Positions 1-8,433 of a stretch of 64,000 nucleotides of DNA are shown piece by piece. Position numbers and translations under genes: made by a program. Source of the stretch: Glaciecola sp. (GTDB lineage: Bacteria > Pseudomonadota > Gammaproteobacteria > Enterobacterales > Alteromonadaceae); assembly GCA_029246415.1 (NCBI GenBank), contig JAQWNF010000024.1, positions 1-64,000 of the forward strand. The letters are read 5' to 3'. The notes beneath the pieces are model-generated. The model was not told the origin of the DNA. It did not search any database and saw nothing but the letters and a program-made list of their open reading frames with translations. Numbering within the stretch: position 1 is the first letter of the stretch; each line of letters begins with the position of its first letter.

Positions 1-78
1 TCGACTGAACTTCTGATCAACCACTAGGCTGATAGCGTCTAACTTAAATTCTTTTGAATATTTTTTTCTAGCATTCAT
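1..78 (-). CDS. IS3-family transposase OrfA, N-terminal part (runs off the window)
   Basis: The minus-strand frame opening with ATG at 78 reads MNARKKYSKEFKLDAISLVV and continues open to the window edge (26 codons). The pattern [K/R]KYSxEFKxxAixLV is the typical start of IS3-family OrfA helix-turn-helix proteins, which bind the IS ends; OrfA and OrfB are usually joined by programmed -1 frameshifting. Only the first part of the HTH is visible. The gene lies in the same orientation as the wza-wzc operon upstream of it. The family call is confident, but the IS3 subgroup cannot be told from this fragment. Confidence 0.75.
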   Translation of the reverse strand, partial: MNARKKYSKEFKLDAISLVVDQKFSR

Positions 79-141
79 AATGCACTCCAGTTTTGAGAAT
101 TATCTCTTATCTAGAGTGTCCGAATCAAATCTACCACCTCA
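1..141 (-). mobile_element. End of an IS3-family insertion sequence (partial)
   Basis: The left edge of the window lies inside an insertion sequence. On the minus strand an orfA start (position 78) is preceded by a leader of about 60 bases. The leader begins near 141 with TGAGGTGGTAGATTTGA, followed by TTCGGACACT, which looks like an IS3-type terminal inverted repeat with a TG end. The rest of the element, including orfB and the other end, lies outside the window, so the target duplication cannot be checked. The terminus is placed at 141 by inference from the TGA; it could be a few bases off. Confidence 0.6.
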
Positions 142-235
142 CTATAGGCTTATCAAATAACCACTCTAAGTAGTAATCGTAATACTCATCAACATATTGA
201 TTCACTGAGTTTTTGAGCGTTGCAGGGTCGAACAT
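131..235 (-). pseudogene. Gene downstream of wzc, truncated by the IS3-family element
   Basis: On the minus strand ATG at 235 opens a frame reading MFDPATLKNSVNQYVDEYYD and on to LFDKP, then crosses into the putative IS terminus and stops at TAG (133-131). It starts 28 bases after the wzc stop on the same strand, so it was probably the next gene of the exopolysaccharide operon. The acidic, tyrosine-rich start is not one I recognise. The last few codons are IS-derived, giving a chimeric 34-residue peptide. The 3' remainder should lie beyond the other end of the IS, outside the window, unless it was deleted. Confidence 0.5.
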
Positions 236-262
236 TATATTAGGCAAAATATTATCAATTCC

Positions 263-2524
263 TCATGTTTTTGATTTTTTACGTCTTCGTTTATTATGTT
301 GCTCATCGTTATCGTAATTGTAAGTGTAGTAACCATAACCATAACCATAACCATAACCATTATTTTGTTGTTGCATTGCATTAAACACAACACCGTTAAT
401 GTGGATACCGGCGCGATCTAAGCGTGTAGCTGTCACTTCGATCTCTTTTATTGGATTAATACCAAAACGACATACCATGAGATTAGTACCGGTCAATTGA
501 CCGATTATAGTTGCATCCGTCACCGCCATAACTGGTGGTGAATCGATAAGCACCAAATCATATTCATCAGATAGTTTATCTAAGAACTGACTAAAACGCT
601 GAGTCATCAACAGCTCTGAAGGGTTAGGCGGGAATGTCCCTGAACCTATGACAGTGAGGTTTTCCACACCTGAAGGGCTCTTAACTGCTTCATATTCAGT
701 ATCGCCAATCAAATAGTCTGATAATCCATTCGCTTTTTCTAAGTTAAAATATTTATAAATAGTCCCTTTTCTCATATCTGCATCAATTACGACTACTTTT
801 TTACCAGCTTCAGCCAATGTAACTGCAAGATTCACTGCAACAAAAGATTTTCCAATTCCAGGACTTGGACCAGTCACCATAATACGATTGTTTTGTGCTT
901 CAATCATGGCAAAATGCAAAGATGTTCTTACCGAGCGTATCGATTCAACGGCAATATCAGTCGGTTTTTCTATTGCTAACAAATTTGCACGTGTGTCATT
1001 TTTTTGTTTATTTTTCAAAAAGATTTTCTTAAACATGAGCTCTTCTTGAAATGGCGAAAACGGAATCGCTGCTAATACAGGTAAACCCAAGTTTTCTATT
1101 TCCTGAGGGTTTTCAACCCCTTTTCGCATAAATGCACGTACCAAAACGTACATGACTGCGAGCATCCCGCCGAGCATTGCGGCTAGCACAACAATTAATG
1201 CGCGCTTTGGTTTTACTGGTTCATAGAAATTAGCTACCGCATCATCAATGATCCGAACATTTCCGACAGTCCCGGCTTTAAGAATATTTAATTCTTGTAT
1301 TGAATTAAGTAACTGTGTGTAAATCTGAGTATTCACTTCTACATCACGCCTAAGACGAAGTAATTCTTGCTGAGTTTTAGGTAAGGACCGTATTTGTTGG
1401 TTATATCCTTGTTTGCGGTTTTGCAATTCAGCCATTTGAGAGACAAATGCCACATAATTTGGATGCGTAGGTGTAAAACGACGTTGAATGTCAATTTCCT
1501 GCAATTGTAATTCTGATATTTTCTCTTCAATAGCTACCATTTGGGTAAGTAACGCTTCTGTTTCAGATAAAATATTAACCGACTCAGCACTAACTTGATA
1601 TTCATTGAGTCGTGTTTCAGCAGCTGTGAGCTCTATTTCGATTTCGGGTAATCGAAATTCTAAGAAAGCTAAACTCTTACTCGCTTCTGCAGCACTGCGA
1701 TTGACATTTTTCCTAACATAGGTTTCTGCTATGGATTGTAGGATGTTTTCAGCAAACTGAGCATCTTTACTCTCGTACGCTAAGGTCAAAATTCCTGATT
1801 GTTTGCCCTTCTCGGATACCATCAGGTTATTTGTAAGCTGATTAATCGCTTTTAAGCGTGTCACCCGTGTAAGTGTATAGCGCGTATTTGGATACGCATC
1901 GAACGACTGAACAAATAGTGAAATTCCATTATGAGCAACCAACTGGCCCACTTTCCCCGTCAAAACTACATCTTCATTGAGGATTAATTCATATTTATCG
2001 CTACTTAGGTACTGTAATGTAAAGCCAACATCCATTAGCGCTCGAGGAACGTCGAATTGAGTTACTTTAACATTTTCGCCCCCAGCTGCGTATCCATCTA
2101 AGATTAACGGATACAATGGCGCATCGGCTCCACGAAAGCGATAATATTGATCACTAAAAAAAGGCACAATGTAAGGTGTTAATTGGATATCAAGTTGCAA
2201 TGTATCGACAACCTCACCAATCACCATTTTAGATTTGATAATCTCGACTTCAGTAATTGCATCACTTTCAGTGACAAATAAGCTGTCTAATTCTGCTAAC
2301 CCTGGCACACCACCTTGTTTAGATTCAACTTGCAGCATAGCTTCAGCGCGATAAATCGAAGGCTGCAATTTTGCATATAACACGCCCAAAATGGTAAAAC
2401 CAAGGACAACAAACACAATAGTGAATTTTTTTGCCATTAATTTTGCAAATAATTGCATCAAATCAATTTCATCATCGGCTTGATTTGCTATTTCGGGTGC
2501 TTTATTCAATTTGTTATTTCCCAT
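263..2524 (-). CDS. wzc: Wzc-type polysaccharide co-polymerase / BY-kinase
   Basis: Inner-membrane tyrosine autokinase controlling chain length and export of exopolysaccharide with Wza. It has an N-terminal Wzz domain with a first membrane helix near residues 33-50, a long periplasmic coiled-coil/GNVR region, and a second helix near 440-465. The cytoplasmic BY-kinase follows: Walker A GPSPGIGKS near 551, Walker A' VVVIDADMRKG near 578, Walker B DLVLIDSPP near 655. The C-terminal tail is a tyrosine cluster (NGYGYGYGYGYY, then YNYDNDE), the autophosphorylation tail removed by the phosphatase Wzb. At 753 residues it is normal for Wzc. It is last of the intact wza-wzb-wzc set, 44 bases after wzb. 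The tail is encoded by a hexanucleotide repeat (separate entry). The BY-kinase assignment is secure; the polysaccharide is unknown. Confidence 0.95.
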   Translation of the reverse strand: MGNNKLNKAPEIANQADDEIDLMQLFAKLMAKKFTIVFVVLGFTILGVLYAKLQPSIYRAEAMLQVESKQGGVPGLAELDSLFVTESDAITEVEIIKSKMVIGEVVDTLQLDIQLTPYIVPFFSDQYYRFRGADAPLYPLILDGYAAGGENVKVTQFDVPRALMDVGFTLQYLSSDKYELILNEDVVLTGKVGQLVAHNGISLFVQSFDAYPNTRYTLTRVTRLKAINQLTNNLMVSEKGKQSGILTLAYESKDAQFAENILQSIAETYVRKNVNRSAAEASKSLAFLEFRLPEIEIELTAAETRLNEYQVSAESVNILSETEALLTQMVAIEEKISELQLQEIDIQRRFTPTHPNYVAFVSQMAELQNRKQGYNQQIRSLPKTQQELLRLRRDVEVNTQIYTQLLNSIQELNILKAGTVGNVRIIDDAVANFYEPVKPKRALIVVLAAMLGGMLAVMYVLVRAFMRKGVENPQEIENLGLPVLAAIPFSPFQEELMFKKIFLKNKQKNDTRANLLAIEKPTDIAVESIRSVRTSLHFAMIEAQNNRIMVTGPSPGIGKSFVAVNLAVTLAEAGKKVVVIDADMRKGTIYKYFNLEKANGLSDYLIGDTEYEAVKSPSGVENLTVIGSGTFPPNPSELLMTQRFSQFLDKLSDEYDLVLIDSPPVMAVTDATIIGQLTGTNLMVCRFGINPIKEIEVTATRLDRAGIHINGVVFNAMQQQNNGYGYGYGYGYYTYNYDNDEQHNKRRRKKSKT
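331..360 (-). repeat. Five tandem copies of a hexanucleotide in the Wzc tyrosine tail
   Basis: The plus strand shows AACCAT repeated five times without interruption. On the coding strand each unit gives Tyr-Gly, so copy-number change stays in frame and alters only the number of YG dipeptides in the autophosphorylated tail of Wzc. Confidence 0.85.
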
Positions 2525-2568
2525 ATTATATTATCTTCCATTTTATACTGCATTCCATTTTAAATTTC

Positions 2569-3003
2569 TTATTTTAAATAAGGTAACCACGAATCAATCG
2601 CGTCAATAATCATCTTATCTGCTAATTCATAGATTTCGGTTGCTTTTTTATATGGATCAGGGATTTCTTTATTGCCAATCCAAGTACCCAATAATTTTGT
2701 TTTACCACGCGCCTCAGGCGCTAATTGTGTCACCGACTCTATGTGTGCTTGCTCCATCACTAGTACCAGATCAAACTTACCCAACATAGTTCTTGTTACT
2801 TGCTTTGCTTCATGTTCATCTAAGCTCACACCGTGACTGTCCATCAAGTGCTTTACCGTGTCATCTGCTCCTCGTCCAACCAAAGCACCAATACCTGCAG
2901 AATCAACTTCGATATGTGATGGAAGCTTATTACGGAACCATGCCTCAGCAGCAGGAGAGCGACAAATATTGCCGTAGCATAAAACTAAAATTCGTTGAAA
3001 CAT
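2569..3003 (-). CDS. wzb: Low-molecular-weight protein tyrosine phosphatase Wzb
   Basis: Cytoplasmic phosphatase that dephosphorylates the tyrosine tail of Wzc, cycling the export/polymerisation machine. The P-loop is near the N-terminus: LVLCYGNICRSP, with nucleophile Cys9 and Arg15 of the CX5R motif. The general-acid Asp is in IPDPYKKA near residue 115. At 144 residues it matches the family. It sits between wza (3-base gap) and wzc (44-base gap) on the same strand, which fixes its role in exopolysaccharide export rather than arsenate reduction. The start ATG follows the wza stop directly, suggesting translational coupling. Confidence 0.93.
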   Translation of the reverse strand: MFQRILVLCYGNICRSPAAEAWFRNKLPSHIEVDSAGIGALVGRGADDTVKHLMDSHGVSLDEHEAKQVTRTMLGKFDLVLVMEQAHIESVTQLAPEARGKTKLLGTWIGNKEIPDPYKKATEIYELADKMIIDAIDSWLPYLK

Positions 3004-3006
3004 ACG

Positions 3007-4086
3007 TTATTGACCAATATCATCAAGCGTACGTATTGAGGTGATTGATGGTAATATGTTAGATATAAAACGATTCCATCTCGTTATAGGCGCAGCACTT
3101 ACATAAACAACATCACGCGACTGTAGTACAAATTGATCGGCTAATGCTAAATTATATGCTTGGCTGACATCGAGCTGGTATATATCAATAGAATCATATT
3201 CATCTGTTTGTCGCACTACATATATACCGTTAGCGTCTGCACGTAATTCATTAATCCCGCCAGCTTGTGATATTGCCTCCGTAAGTGACAAAGGAAGAGT
3301 CGTAAGAGGAACTGAGACAGGGCGATTCACCTCACCCATCACAAATACCTGCCGACGCGTATTTTCTTGAATGTGAATGAGGTCGTTTTCTTGCAATAGC
3401 ACGTTGTATTGTAATTTGCCATTGTACAGCATTTCGTAGATAGGTAATGTATACTTCTGACCGTCGCGTGTTAACGTAGCACCAAAAATATTGCCATTCG
3501 CATCTATTCCCCCTGATACCGACAACGCATCTAGTATGCGTGTGGGGATATTATTGATTGGATAAACACCAGGCTGGGTTACGTTGCCCGATATAACATA
3601 CCGCTGGCTTTTGTATGCAGCAACTCGCACATCAACCTGTGGTTTTTCTATAAAAGACGTTAATTGTTGAGTAACTAATTCTCTAATCTCTACAACTGTT
3701 TTGCCTAATACTTTAACTTTACCAGCATAAGGATAGTATATAGTACCATCTTCATAAACAACGTTCCCCTGCTCATCTGATGAACGAAATTGACCCAAAG
3801 GGCTTGTTAATTCTGGATGATCCCAAACAACAATAGTAATAACATCTCCAACGCCAATTTTATAAGGAGAAGGATTTTTATTAATAATATCTTCCAACTG
3901 GGTATTAGTATTATTTGTCTGCGCACCAGCCAAATTAGCTATTATAGATGGAGTTATTTTGTGGATATTTACGGATTGCCCATTATCTGTAAACTGCGGG
4001 TCATTTCCACTAATATCAATGTGACTACCAGGGGTTAAAGTACAGCCATACAAAAAAATGCAGAAGATGCAAAAGATATGTTTCAT
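3007..4086 (-). CDS. wza: Wza-type polysaccharide export outer-membrane lipoprotein
   Basis: Outer-membrane channel protein for exopolysaccharide. It has a short lipoprotein signal peptide ending FLYGC, so Cys15 should be lipidated. A Poly_export domain starts near residue 73 (YKIGVGDVITIVVWDHPEL), followed by SLBB-type beta-grasp segments near 163 (SGNVTQPGVYPI) and 247 (VMGEVNRPVSVPL). The length of 359 residues is close to characterised Wza proteins (about 380). It is the first gene of the wza-wzb-wzc set. The C-terminal segment would supply the amphipathic outer-membrane helix (ITRWNRFISNILP). No start conflict was seen. Confidence 0.93.
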   Translation of the reverse strand: MKHIFCIFCIFLYGCTLTPGSHIDISGNDPQFTDNGQSVNIHKITPSIIANLAGAQTNNTNTQLEDIINKNPSPYKIGVGDVITIVVWDHPELTSPLGQFRSSDEQGNVVYEDGTIYYPYAGKVKVLGKTVVEIRELVTQQLTSFIEKPQVDVRVAAYKSQRYVISGNVTQPGVYPINNIPTRILDALSVSGGIDANGNIFGATLTRDGQKYTLPIYEMLYNGKLQYNVLLQENDLIHIQENTRRQVFVMGEVNRPVSVPLTTLPLSLTEAISQAGGINELRADANGIYVVRQTDEYDSIDIYQLDVSQAYNLALADQFVLQSRDVVYVSAAPITRWNRFISNILPSITSIRTLDDIGQ

Positions 4087-4166
4087 TAGTATTCCAGGAC
4101 GATAATATTCTTTGATTATAACAAAATAAGAAAGATATCCGCAATCGTTATGTTCGCAACCAATAA

Positions 4167-4460
4167 TTATAGACGCAAGTCTACACTGACATTTTTTTCG
4201 TCAAAAAAGAATCTACCCGTAATTAACATACTTAATGCATCAGCAAGACAACTCACTAATAAGCACATGATAATCACTGCACTAATCATTGTGTTTTGCG
4301 GGTTTCCAACGAAATAAACAGCTATTCCTAGCATACCTAAATATAATGTAGCACTGATATATTGATTACGCATGAAACGATGCAAACCAAATACACCAAA
4401 TAATACAGACACTATACTGTATTTGATTCTTTTATACATCGTGGATTCTGAAGTTCTCAT
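4167..4460 (-). CDS. Small TM2-like membrane protein in the exopolysaccharide operon
   Basis: A 97-residue protein with hydrophobic segments at about 17-35, 36-52 and 58-78. The arrangement SVLFGVFGLHRFMRNQY then LADALSMLITGRFFFDEKN resembles the TM2 domain (GxFGxHRF at the first helix, DxLxxLITGRFxDxxG after the second). The function of TM2 proteins is not established. It lies 80 bases upstream of wza and 219 bases downstream of the YjbH-type gene on the same strand, so it probably belongs to the transcription unit. An in-frame ATG seven codons later (MYKRIK) is an alternative start. The TM2 call is tentative because the helix spacing is longer than usual. Confidence 0.6.
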   Translation of the reverse strand: MRTSESTMYKRIKYSIVSVLFGVFGLHRFMRNQYISATLYLGMLGIAVYFVGNPQNTMISAVIIMCLLVSCLADALSMLITGRFFFDEKNVSVDLRL

Positions 4461-4679
4461 GTAACTGCTTTTTAAGTCAAATCTTGAAATTATTATAAAG
4501 ATTTAGATTCTGAATACCTATAAGAAAAATTCTTAGTCACTTGAAATTCCTTTAAAAAACATTACGTTCCTTATTAAACTAAAGTACAACAAGCTTCAAA
4601 GACAGTAATAAGTGGTCAACAAATAACCTAAATAAATTCCTTACTTCTCCTTTAGATAGAAATAACTTGTCTACTTTGC

Positions 4680-7319
4680 CTAATTTACTTTATGTAAATG
4701 AAATTGTTGTTTTAAATAAGGAACCCACTGATTTATAGCCACTGGTTGAAATTCGTTATCGTATTGTATCTGTATGCGATGTTCAGGTTGGCTTTGACAT
4801 GTCTGTGTCGCGCTATAGCCTGCTTTGTTTAATGGTGAACACGCATACACCGTATAGTTCAAGTCACCCAAGGTTACTTGACGCAACCCTTTTACCTCAT
4901 TAAAACTTAGCGCTAATGGACGCTTAGCTAAGGTTGTTATTTTCACCAGCCCGTCGGCATCAAATATCAGCTCGTCCCCTTGGACTGAGCGAAACACATA
5001 TTGTGTGTGTTTATTTGTTGGCGCAGTTGGCGCAACTGCCGATGTTGTCGACATATCAGTATCAATTAAATGAGTATCAACTAACTCAGTTTTATTTAAA
5101 GCAGACACCTGACCTGTTACTTGATACTGCCCAACGGTCAATGACCAGTTGTTATTTATTTTTTCTAGGCTCATTGTATTGGCGCTGGTCGCATCTGCGC
5201 TAGTCATATCTATACTGACAATTGTTGTAGCATTCACATCACTAAATACACTGAACCGCGCTGCACGTAATTTCCACCAACGCGCACTCGCATCCGACTC
5301 TAACATAACTGCATGGGTATTATCTAACTGATTGATTCGACTTGTAAAGTAGGTCTTACCACCAACATACTGATTGAATACATTATCCAACGGAATAGAT
5401 AACGATAATCCTTGATGACTCTCAGAGATAGCATTTCGTGATGTTTGGGAAGCCCAAATACCAAATTGCCAACCGTTATTAAATGAGCGGCGTATTTGTA
5501 TTTTTGCACCTGTATCTTGATGGACAAAGCGCCCTGCATGTAGTGCAACATCTAAATCATAAAACGGACTTGCCCAATAGACACTTGCTAGCGCCATCGT
5601 GCGGTTTTTATTAGAGCCATTAGGCTTGGCGTTAGTGCTATCGCGCGCCGACAAATGTGCAACAGATAAGCCAACACTTAGACGTGACTGCCACGGTTGA
5701 AATAACAAATTAGAGCCAACACCTGCCCACTCGTTATCTAATAACCCAGCATAAAGCTGATAATCATATTGAGTATGGGTATCGTATTCAGTAGTGATAT
5801 AACTGTTAGCGTAACGCAGCATCAGTTGGCTGATATGAATGTCTTTGTCGACCAGTTGCTCGACTGCGGTAGGCACATATTTATCAATAGCTTGTCTTTC
5901 GCTAAACGACCAGCGCTCTGCTAAATCTAATTGTGTCTGTTGTTTGATTGACCATTGCGGGGCAAACTCCCAATCGATATCTACATGAGCTTGTAGCAGT
6001 TGACTCATTTTCTCACGCGTATTCTCACGGGGAATGTTCTGCGTATTCTGAATATTTTGAGGGCTTAACCAGCCTTGATGAGCTAGTTTCACCGTAAAAT
6101 CAGGCATAGATGACAGCCACTTACTATTTGCATCATTAAGGATTGAAGAGGTTAACGCACGCGGGGTCATATCCGATACAAATTTAGCCATGATCGGGTC
6201 GCGAATAACATCTCGACGGATTCGATACACTAAATGCCCATCTAACTTCACCACATAATCTATATGAGTAATGTACTTAGGCAATAATAAAAGTAATTGT
6301 TGATGCGCTTGATGGATAGCATCGGGCCAATAGGGATAAGCAGTTTGACTGATAACGACTTGCAAACCAGAGTTATCCAACTCATTCACCACAACACTAT
6401 GTACTTTGATGTTCATCGCAGCCAGTGAGTCTTTTATACGGCTTTGTAAACTGCTTGTGTTTTTCACTGAAGGTAAAGGCGCTGAGGGTGGAGGTGCTTG
6501 CTCACTTGTAGATGGCGACTTCTGTCTAGCTGGCGTACGCTTAGTATCAAGGGCAACTGTCAGCCCTAGGCCGATTGACGACTCTTTACTATGAGTAAGA
6601 CTCAGTGTAATACCTGGGGTAAATTGCCACTGAGCTTGTAACGACCATGGTTGATGACGACTTGGGGCTACTGATAAGCTATTACCTGTTAAGGCATATT
6701 CATCAGCTATATCTGAATACCCTTGTACATCGTCAATATATTGCGCGCTAAACCGAACAGGATAGTCAGTTAAGGTATAATGCACTCCACCAAACAAGCC
6801 ATTTAAGCCGTTAGAGTGAGTGCTAGTTTGAGTATCAGTTCGTCGGGTGTTTGCACCTTTTGCAAAACCCATATCGACTCGCCACTGACCAAACTGTTTA
6901 CTGGCCACCACAAATTGTGCTTTTATATCAGCATTATCCGTAAAATCTTCCATTCCAATAGCAATAGCTGGCCATACATCAGTTTCTTGTACAATCTGCG
7001 CGTTAAAATTATAAGAATAAGCCGCAGGATAACGCTGCTCAACCGGGATCGGTGAAGCTAGCTCAAAGTTTGAATAGGCTACGCCCATGTTTAACCAAGG
7101 CGTGACTTGGTAATCTAAGCGAGCATGCTCTCCCCACTTATCAATATTTAAGCCAAATTCTATTTGCCCATCATTAATTGTCTGAGCACTGGGGGCGCTG
7201 ATAATACGTTGGGTCGATATTGCTTGGGCATTAGCTGCTTGGCTTGCAATCATCAAAACAGTCACCAGTCCCAATCTGAGATAGTGTGTATTGAAATATG
7301 TATTTGAAGCTAAGCGCAT
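4680..7319 (-). CDS. YjbH-family outer-membrane beta-barrel protein (exopolysaccharide)
   Basis: A large protein (879 residues from the chosen ATG) with a signal peptide MRLASN...MIASQAANA and a C-terminus of amphipathic beta-strands. The N-terminal part (ISAPSAQTINDGQIEFGLNI, later AIAIGMEDFTDN, KAQFVVASKQFGQWRVDMGF, GLFGGVHYTL) follows the pattern of the YjbH/GfcD family, outer-membrane proteins of exopolysaccharide and group 4 capsule operons. The frame is open 15 codons further to a TTG at 7364. ATG at 7319 is preferred because it begins the signal peptide and lies below a good promoter at 7377-7404. Its low similarity to the second YjbH protein at 9126-11453 suggests old paralogy. The transport role is inferred from the family and the adjacent wza-wzb-wzc. 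Confidence 0.75.
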   Translation of the reverse strand: MRLASNTYFNTHYLRLGLVTVLMIASQAANAQAISTQRIISAPSAQTINDGQIEFGLNIDKWGEHARLDYQVTPWLNMGVAYSNFELASPIPVEQRYPAAYSYNFNAQIVQETDVWPAIAIGMEDFTDNADIKAQFVVASKQFGQWRVDMGFAKGANTRRTDTQTSTHSNGLNGLFGGVHYTLTDYPVRFSAQYIDDVQGYSDIADEYALTGNSLSVAPSRHQPWSLQAQWQFTPGITLSLTHSKESSIGLGLTVALDTKRTPARQKSPSTSEQAPPPSAPLPSVKNTSSLQSRIKDSLAAMNIKVHSVVVNELDNSGLQVVISQTAYPYWPDAIHQAHQQLLLLLPKYITHIDYVVKLDGHLVYRIRRDVIRDPIMAKFVSDMTPRALTSSILNDANSKWLSSMPDFTVKLAHQGWLSPQNIQNTQNIPRENTREKMSQLLQAHVDIDWEFAPQWSIKQQTQLDLAERWSFSERQAIDKYVPTAVEQLVDKDIHISQLMLRYANSYITTEYDTHTQYDYQLYAGLLDNEWAGVGSNLLFQPWQSRLSVGLSVAHLSARDSTNAKPNGSNKNRTMALASVYWASPFYDLDVALHAGRFVHQDTGAKIQIRRSFNNGWQFGIWASQTSRNAISESHQGLSLSIPLDNVFNQYVGGKTYFTSRINQLDNTHAVMLESDASARWWKLRAARFSVFSDVNATTIVSIDMTSADATSANTMSLEKINNNWSLTVGQYQVTGQVSALNKTELVDTHLIDTDMSTTSAVAPTAPTNKHTQYVFRSVQGDELIFDADGLVKITTLAKRPLALSFNEVKGLRQVTLGDLNYTVYACSPLNKAGYSATQTCQSQPEHRIQIQYDNEFQPVAINQWVPYLKQQFHLHKVN

Positions 7320-7376
7320 TGAAATAAGAGTCCGCTGTTTTTTGGTAACATGTGGGTGGAACAATTTATGCAGCGA

Positions 7377-7404
7377 ATTATACCAAGCTAACAGCGATGT
7401 ACAA
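7377..7404 (-). promoter_or_regulatory. Sigma-70 promoter for the YjbH/TM2/wza-wzb-wzc unit
   Basis: On the minus strand TTGTAC, a 16-base spacer and a perfect TATAAT end 58 bases before the chosen ATG of the YjbH gene. It lies in the short gap below the toxin gene, so the exopolysaccharide genes need not depend on read-through from rfaH. No ops (RfaH recruitment) sequence was seen after it. Confidence 0.55.
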
Positions 7405-7411
7405 TCAACGA

Positions 7412-7870
7412 TTAGTTGGATTGTCTAAGTGATTTTCTTAGATGGTGAGGTGGGTCTAGCCATGGGTTAATAAGATTGACATCAATATGCTTAAAATCTT
7501 TTTCATTTCGTGTTATTAACGTTAACTTTGAAACTAGACTAGTTGCAGCTATCATCGCATCTCTTTCTGACTTTGGATCTGGAACTTGCAATTGTGCACA
7601 TTTCAAAGCTATATCAGTATCAAATGATATAATTCTGTGTGCAAATGTCGTTAGAACATATTCATTAAGCCACACCCTGTAAATTGAAGCTTGCAGGGGA
7701 TCCTTTCTTAAAACTTTTAAAATTCCCATTTCTATTTCTAAGATTGTTATCGAAGAAATATACATCTCGGAAACTGAAATACTTTTAGCCCATTGGATAA
7801 CATTATGGTTTGCTTTTTTAGAAGAAGCTTTCCTGAGCTCAGATAACACATTTGTGTCTAACAAATACAT
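7412..7870 (-). CDS. PIN-domain toxin, VapC/FitB-like ribonuclease
   Basis: Predicted RNA-cleaving toxin of a type II toxin-antitoxin pair. The start MYLLDTNVLSELRK is the classic PIN strand, and the acidic residues expected for metal binding are present: Asp5, Glu45, Asp104 (in KSERDAMIAAT) and Asp125 (in TRNEKDF). At 152 residues the length is normal. Its ATG overlaps the antitoxin stop by one base (TGATG), showing translational coupling. The target RNA is unknown. The pair sits between rfaH and the exopolysaccharide genes, a likely secondary insertion. Confidence 0.88.
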   Translation of the reverse strand: MYLLDTNVLSELRKASSKKANHNVIQWAKSISVSEMYISSITILEIEMGILKVLRKDPLQASIYRVWLNEYVLTTFAHRIISFDTDIALKCAQLQVPDPKSERDAMIAATSLVSKLTLITRNEKDFKHIDVNLINPWLDPPHHLRKSLRQSN

Positions 7871-8118
7871 CAGTCAAAGATCATCGGTTTAATTGAACTG
7901 GCATCAAACTTATCAAAATTCATATCATCACCTTCAATTGGCATTGATAAAAGCTCTACAATATTTTTTGATTGTCCTGTTATTGCCTCATACTCTTCTA
8001 TAGATAATAAGACGTGAGATACTTTGCCTCTTTCCGTAATTCGGACAGGTTCTTTACTAGCTTTTCTTTTTACGGCGGTTGGGTTTTGATTAAACACCTG
8101 ACTAGTAACTGTCTGCAT
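7870..8118 (-). CDS. Phd/YefM-family antitoxin
   Basis: DNA-binding antitoxin for the adjacent PIN toxin. The start MQTVTSQVFNQNPTAVKRKA and the core EPVRITERGKVSHVLLSIEEYE are the Phd/YefM fold that binds operators and represses the pair; the acidic C-terminus ending KPMIFD would bind the toxin. ATG at 8118 is chosen over the upstream one at 8136 because GGAG lies six bases before it. It has 82 residues. The Phd-type antitoxin with a PIN toxin is a known mixed pairing. Autoregulation is likely from family knowledge; no clear palindrome was identified in the upstream 170 bases. Confidence 0.88.
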   Translation of the reverse strand: MQTVTSQVFNQNPTAVKRKASKEPVRITERGKVSHVLLSIEEYEAITGQSKNIVELLSMPIEGDDMNFDKFDASSIKPMIFD

Positions 8119-8289
8119 AAAAACTCCAAATGGCACATATGTAGTTAGTATACTAGGTTTTCTTTATTTAACAAAAATTTTTTTTAGTCCTATACTGCTT
8201 AAATTCAAGATTAAAACTTAATGCCATTTTGTTTCCGTAAAATACATTTCTTATGGCGTACCCACCAAGAACATAAATAGGAGATTAAA

Positions 8290-8433
8290 ATGGCGACAAT
8301 AACTTATAGAACTACATATGATAAAAAAGAAAATGTATATGTGCAAAAACTCAGTGAGACATCAAACCGATTTCACAAACTCACTATTATCCACCACCAT
8401 CTCAACTGGCTTATTCAGCAATTGGATAAGTAA
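8290..8433 (+). CDS. Possible small or truncated ORF overlapping the 3' end of rfaH
   Basis: On the plus strand an ATG with a good Shine-Dalgarno (AGGAG, eight bases before) opens MATITYRTTYDKKENVYVQK and continues for 47 codons. The last 24 codons are antisense to the end of rfaH. The first half looks like the start of a real gene, and the second half is probably accidental. It may be a 5' remnant from the event that placed the toxin-antitoxin pair here. It could equally be noise. Confidence 0.25.
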   Translation: MATITYRTTYDKKENVYVQKLSETSNRFHKLTIIHHHLNWLIQQLDK

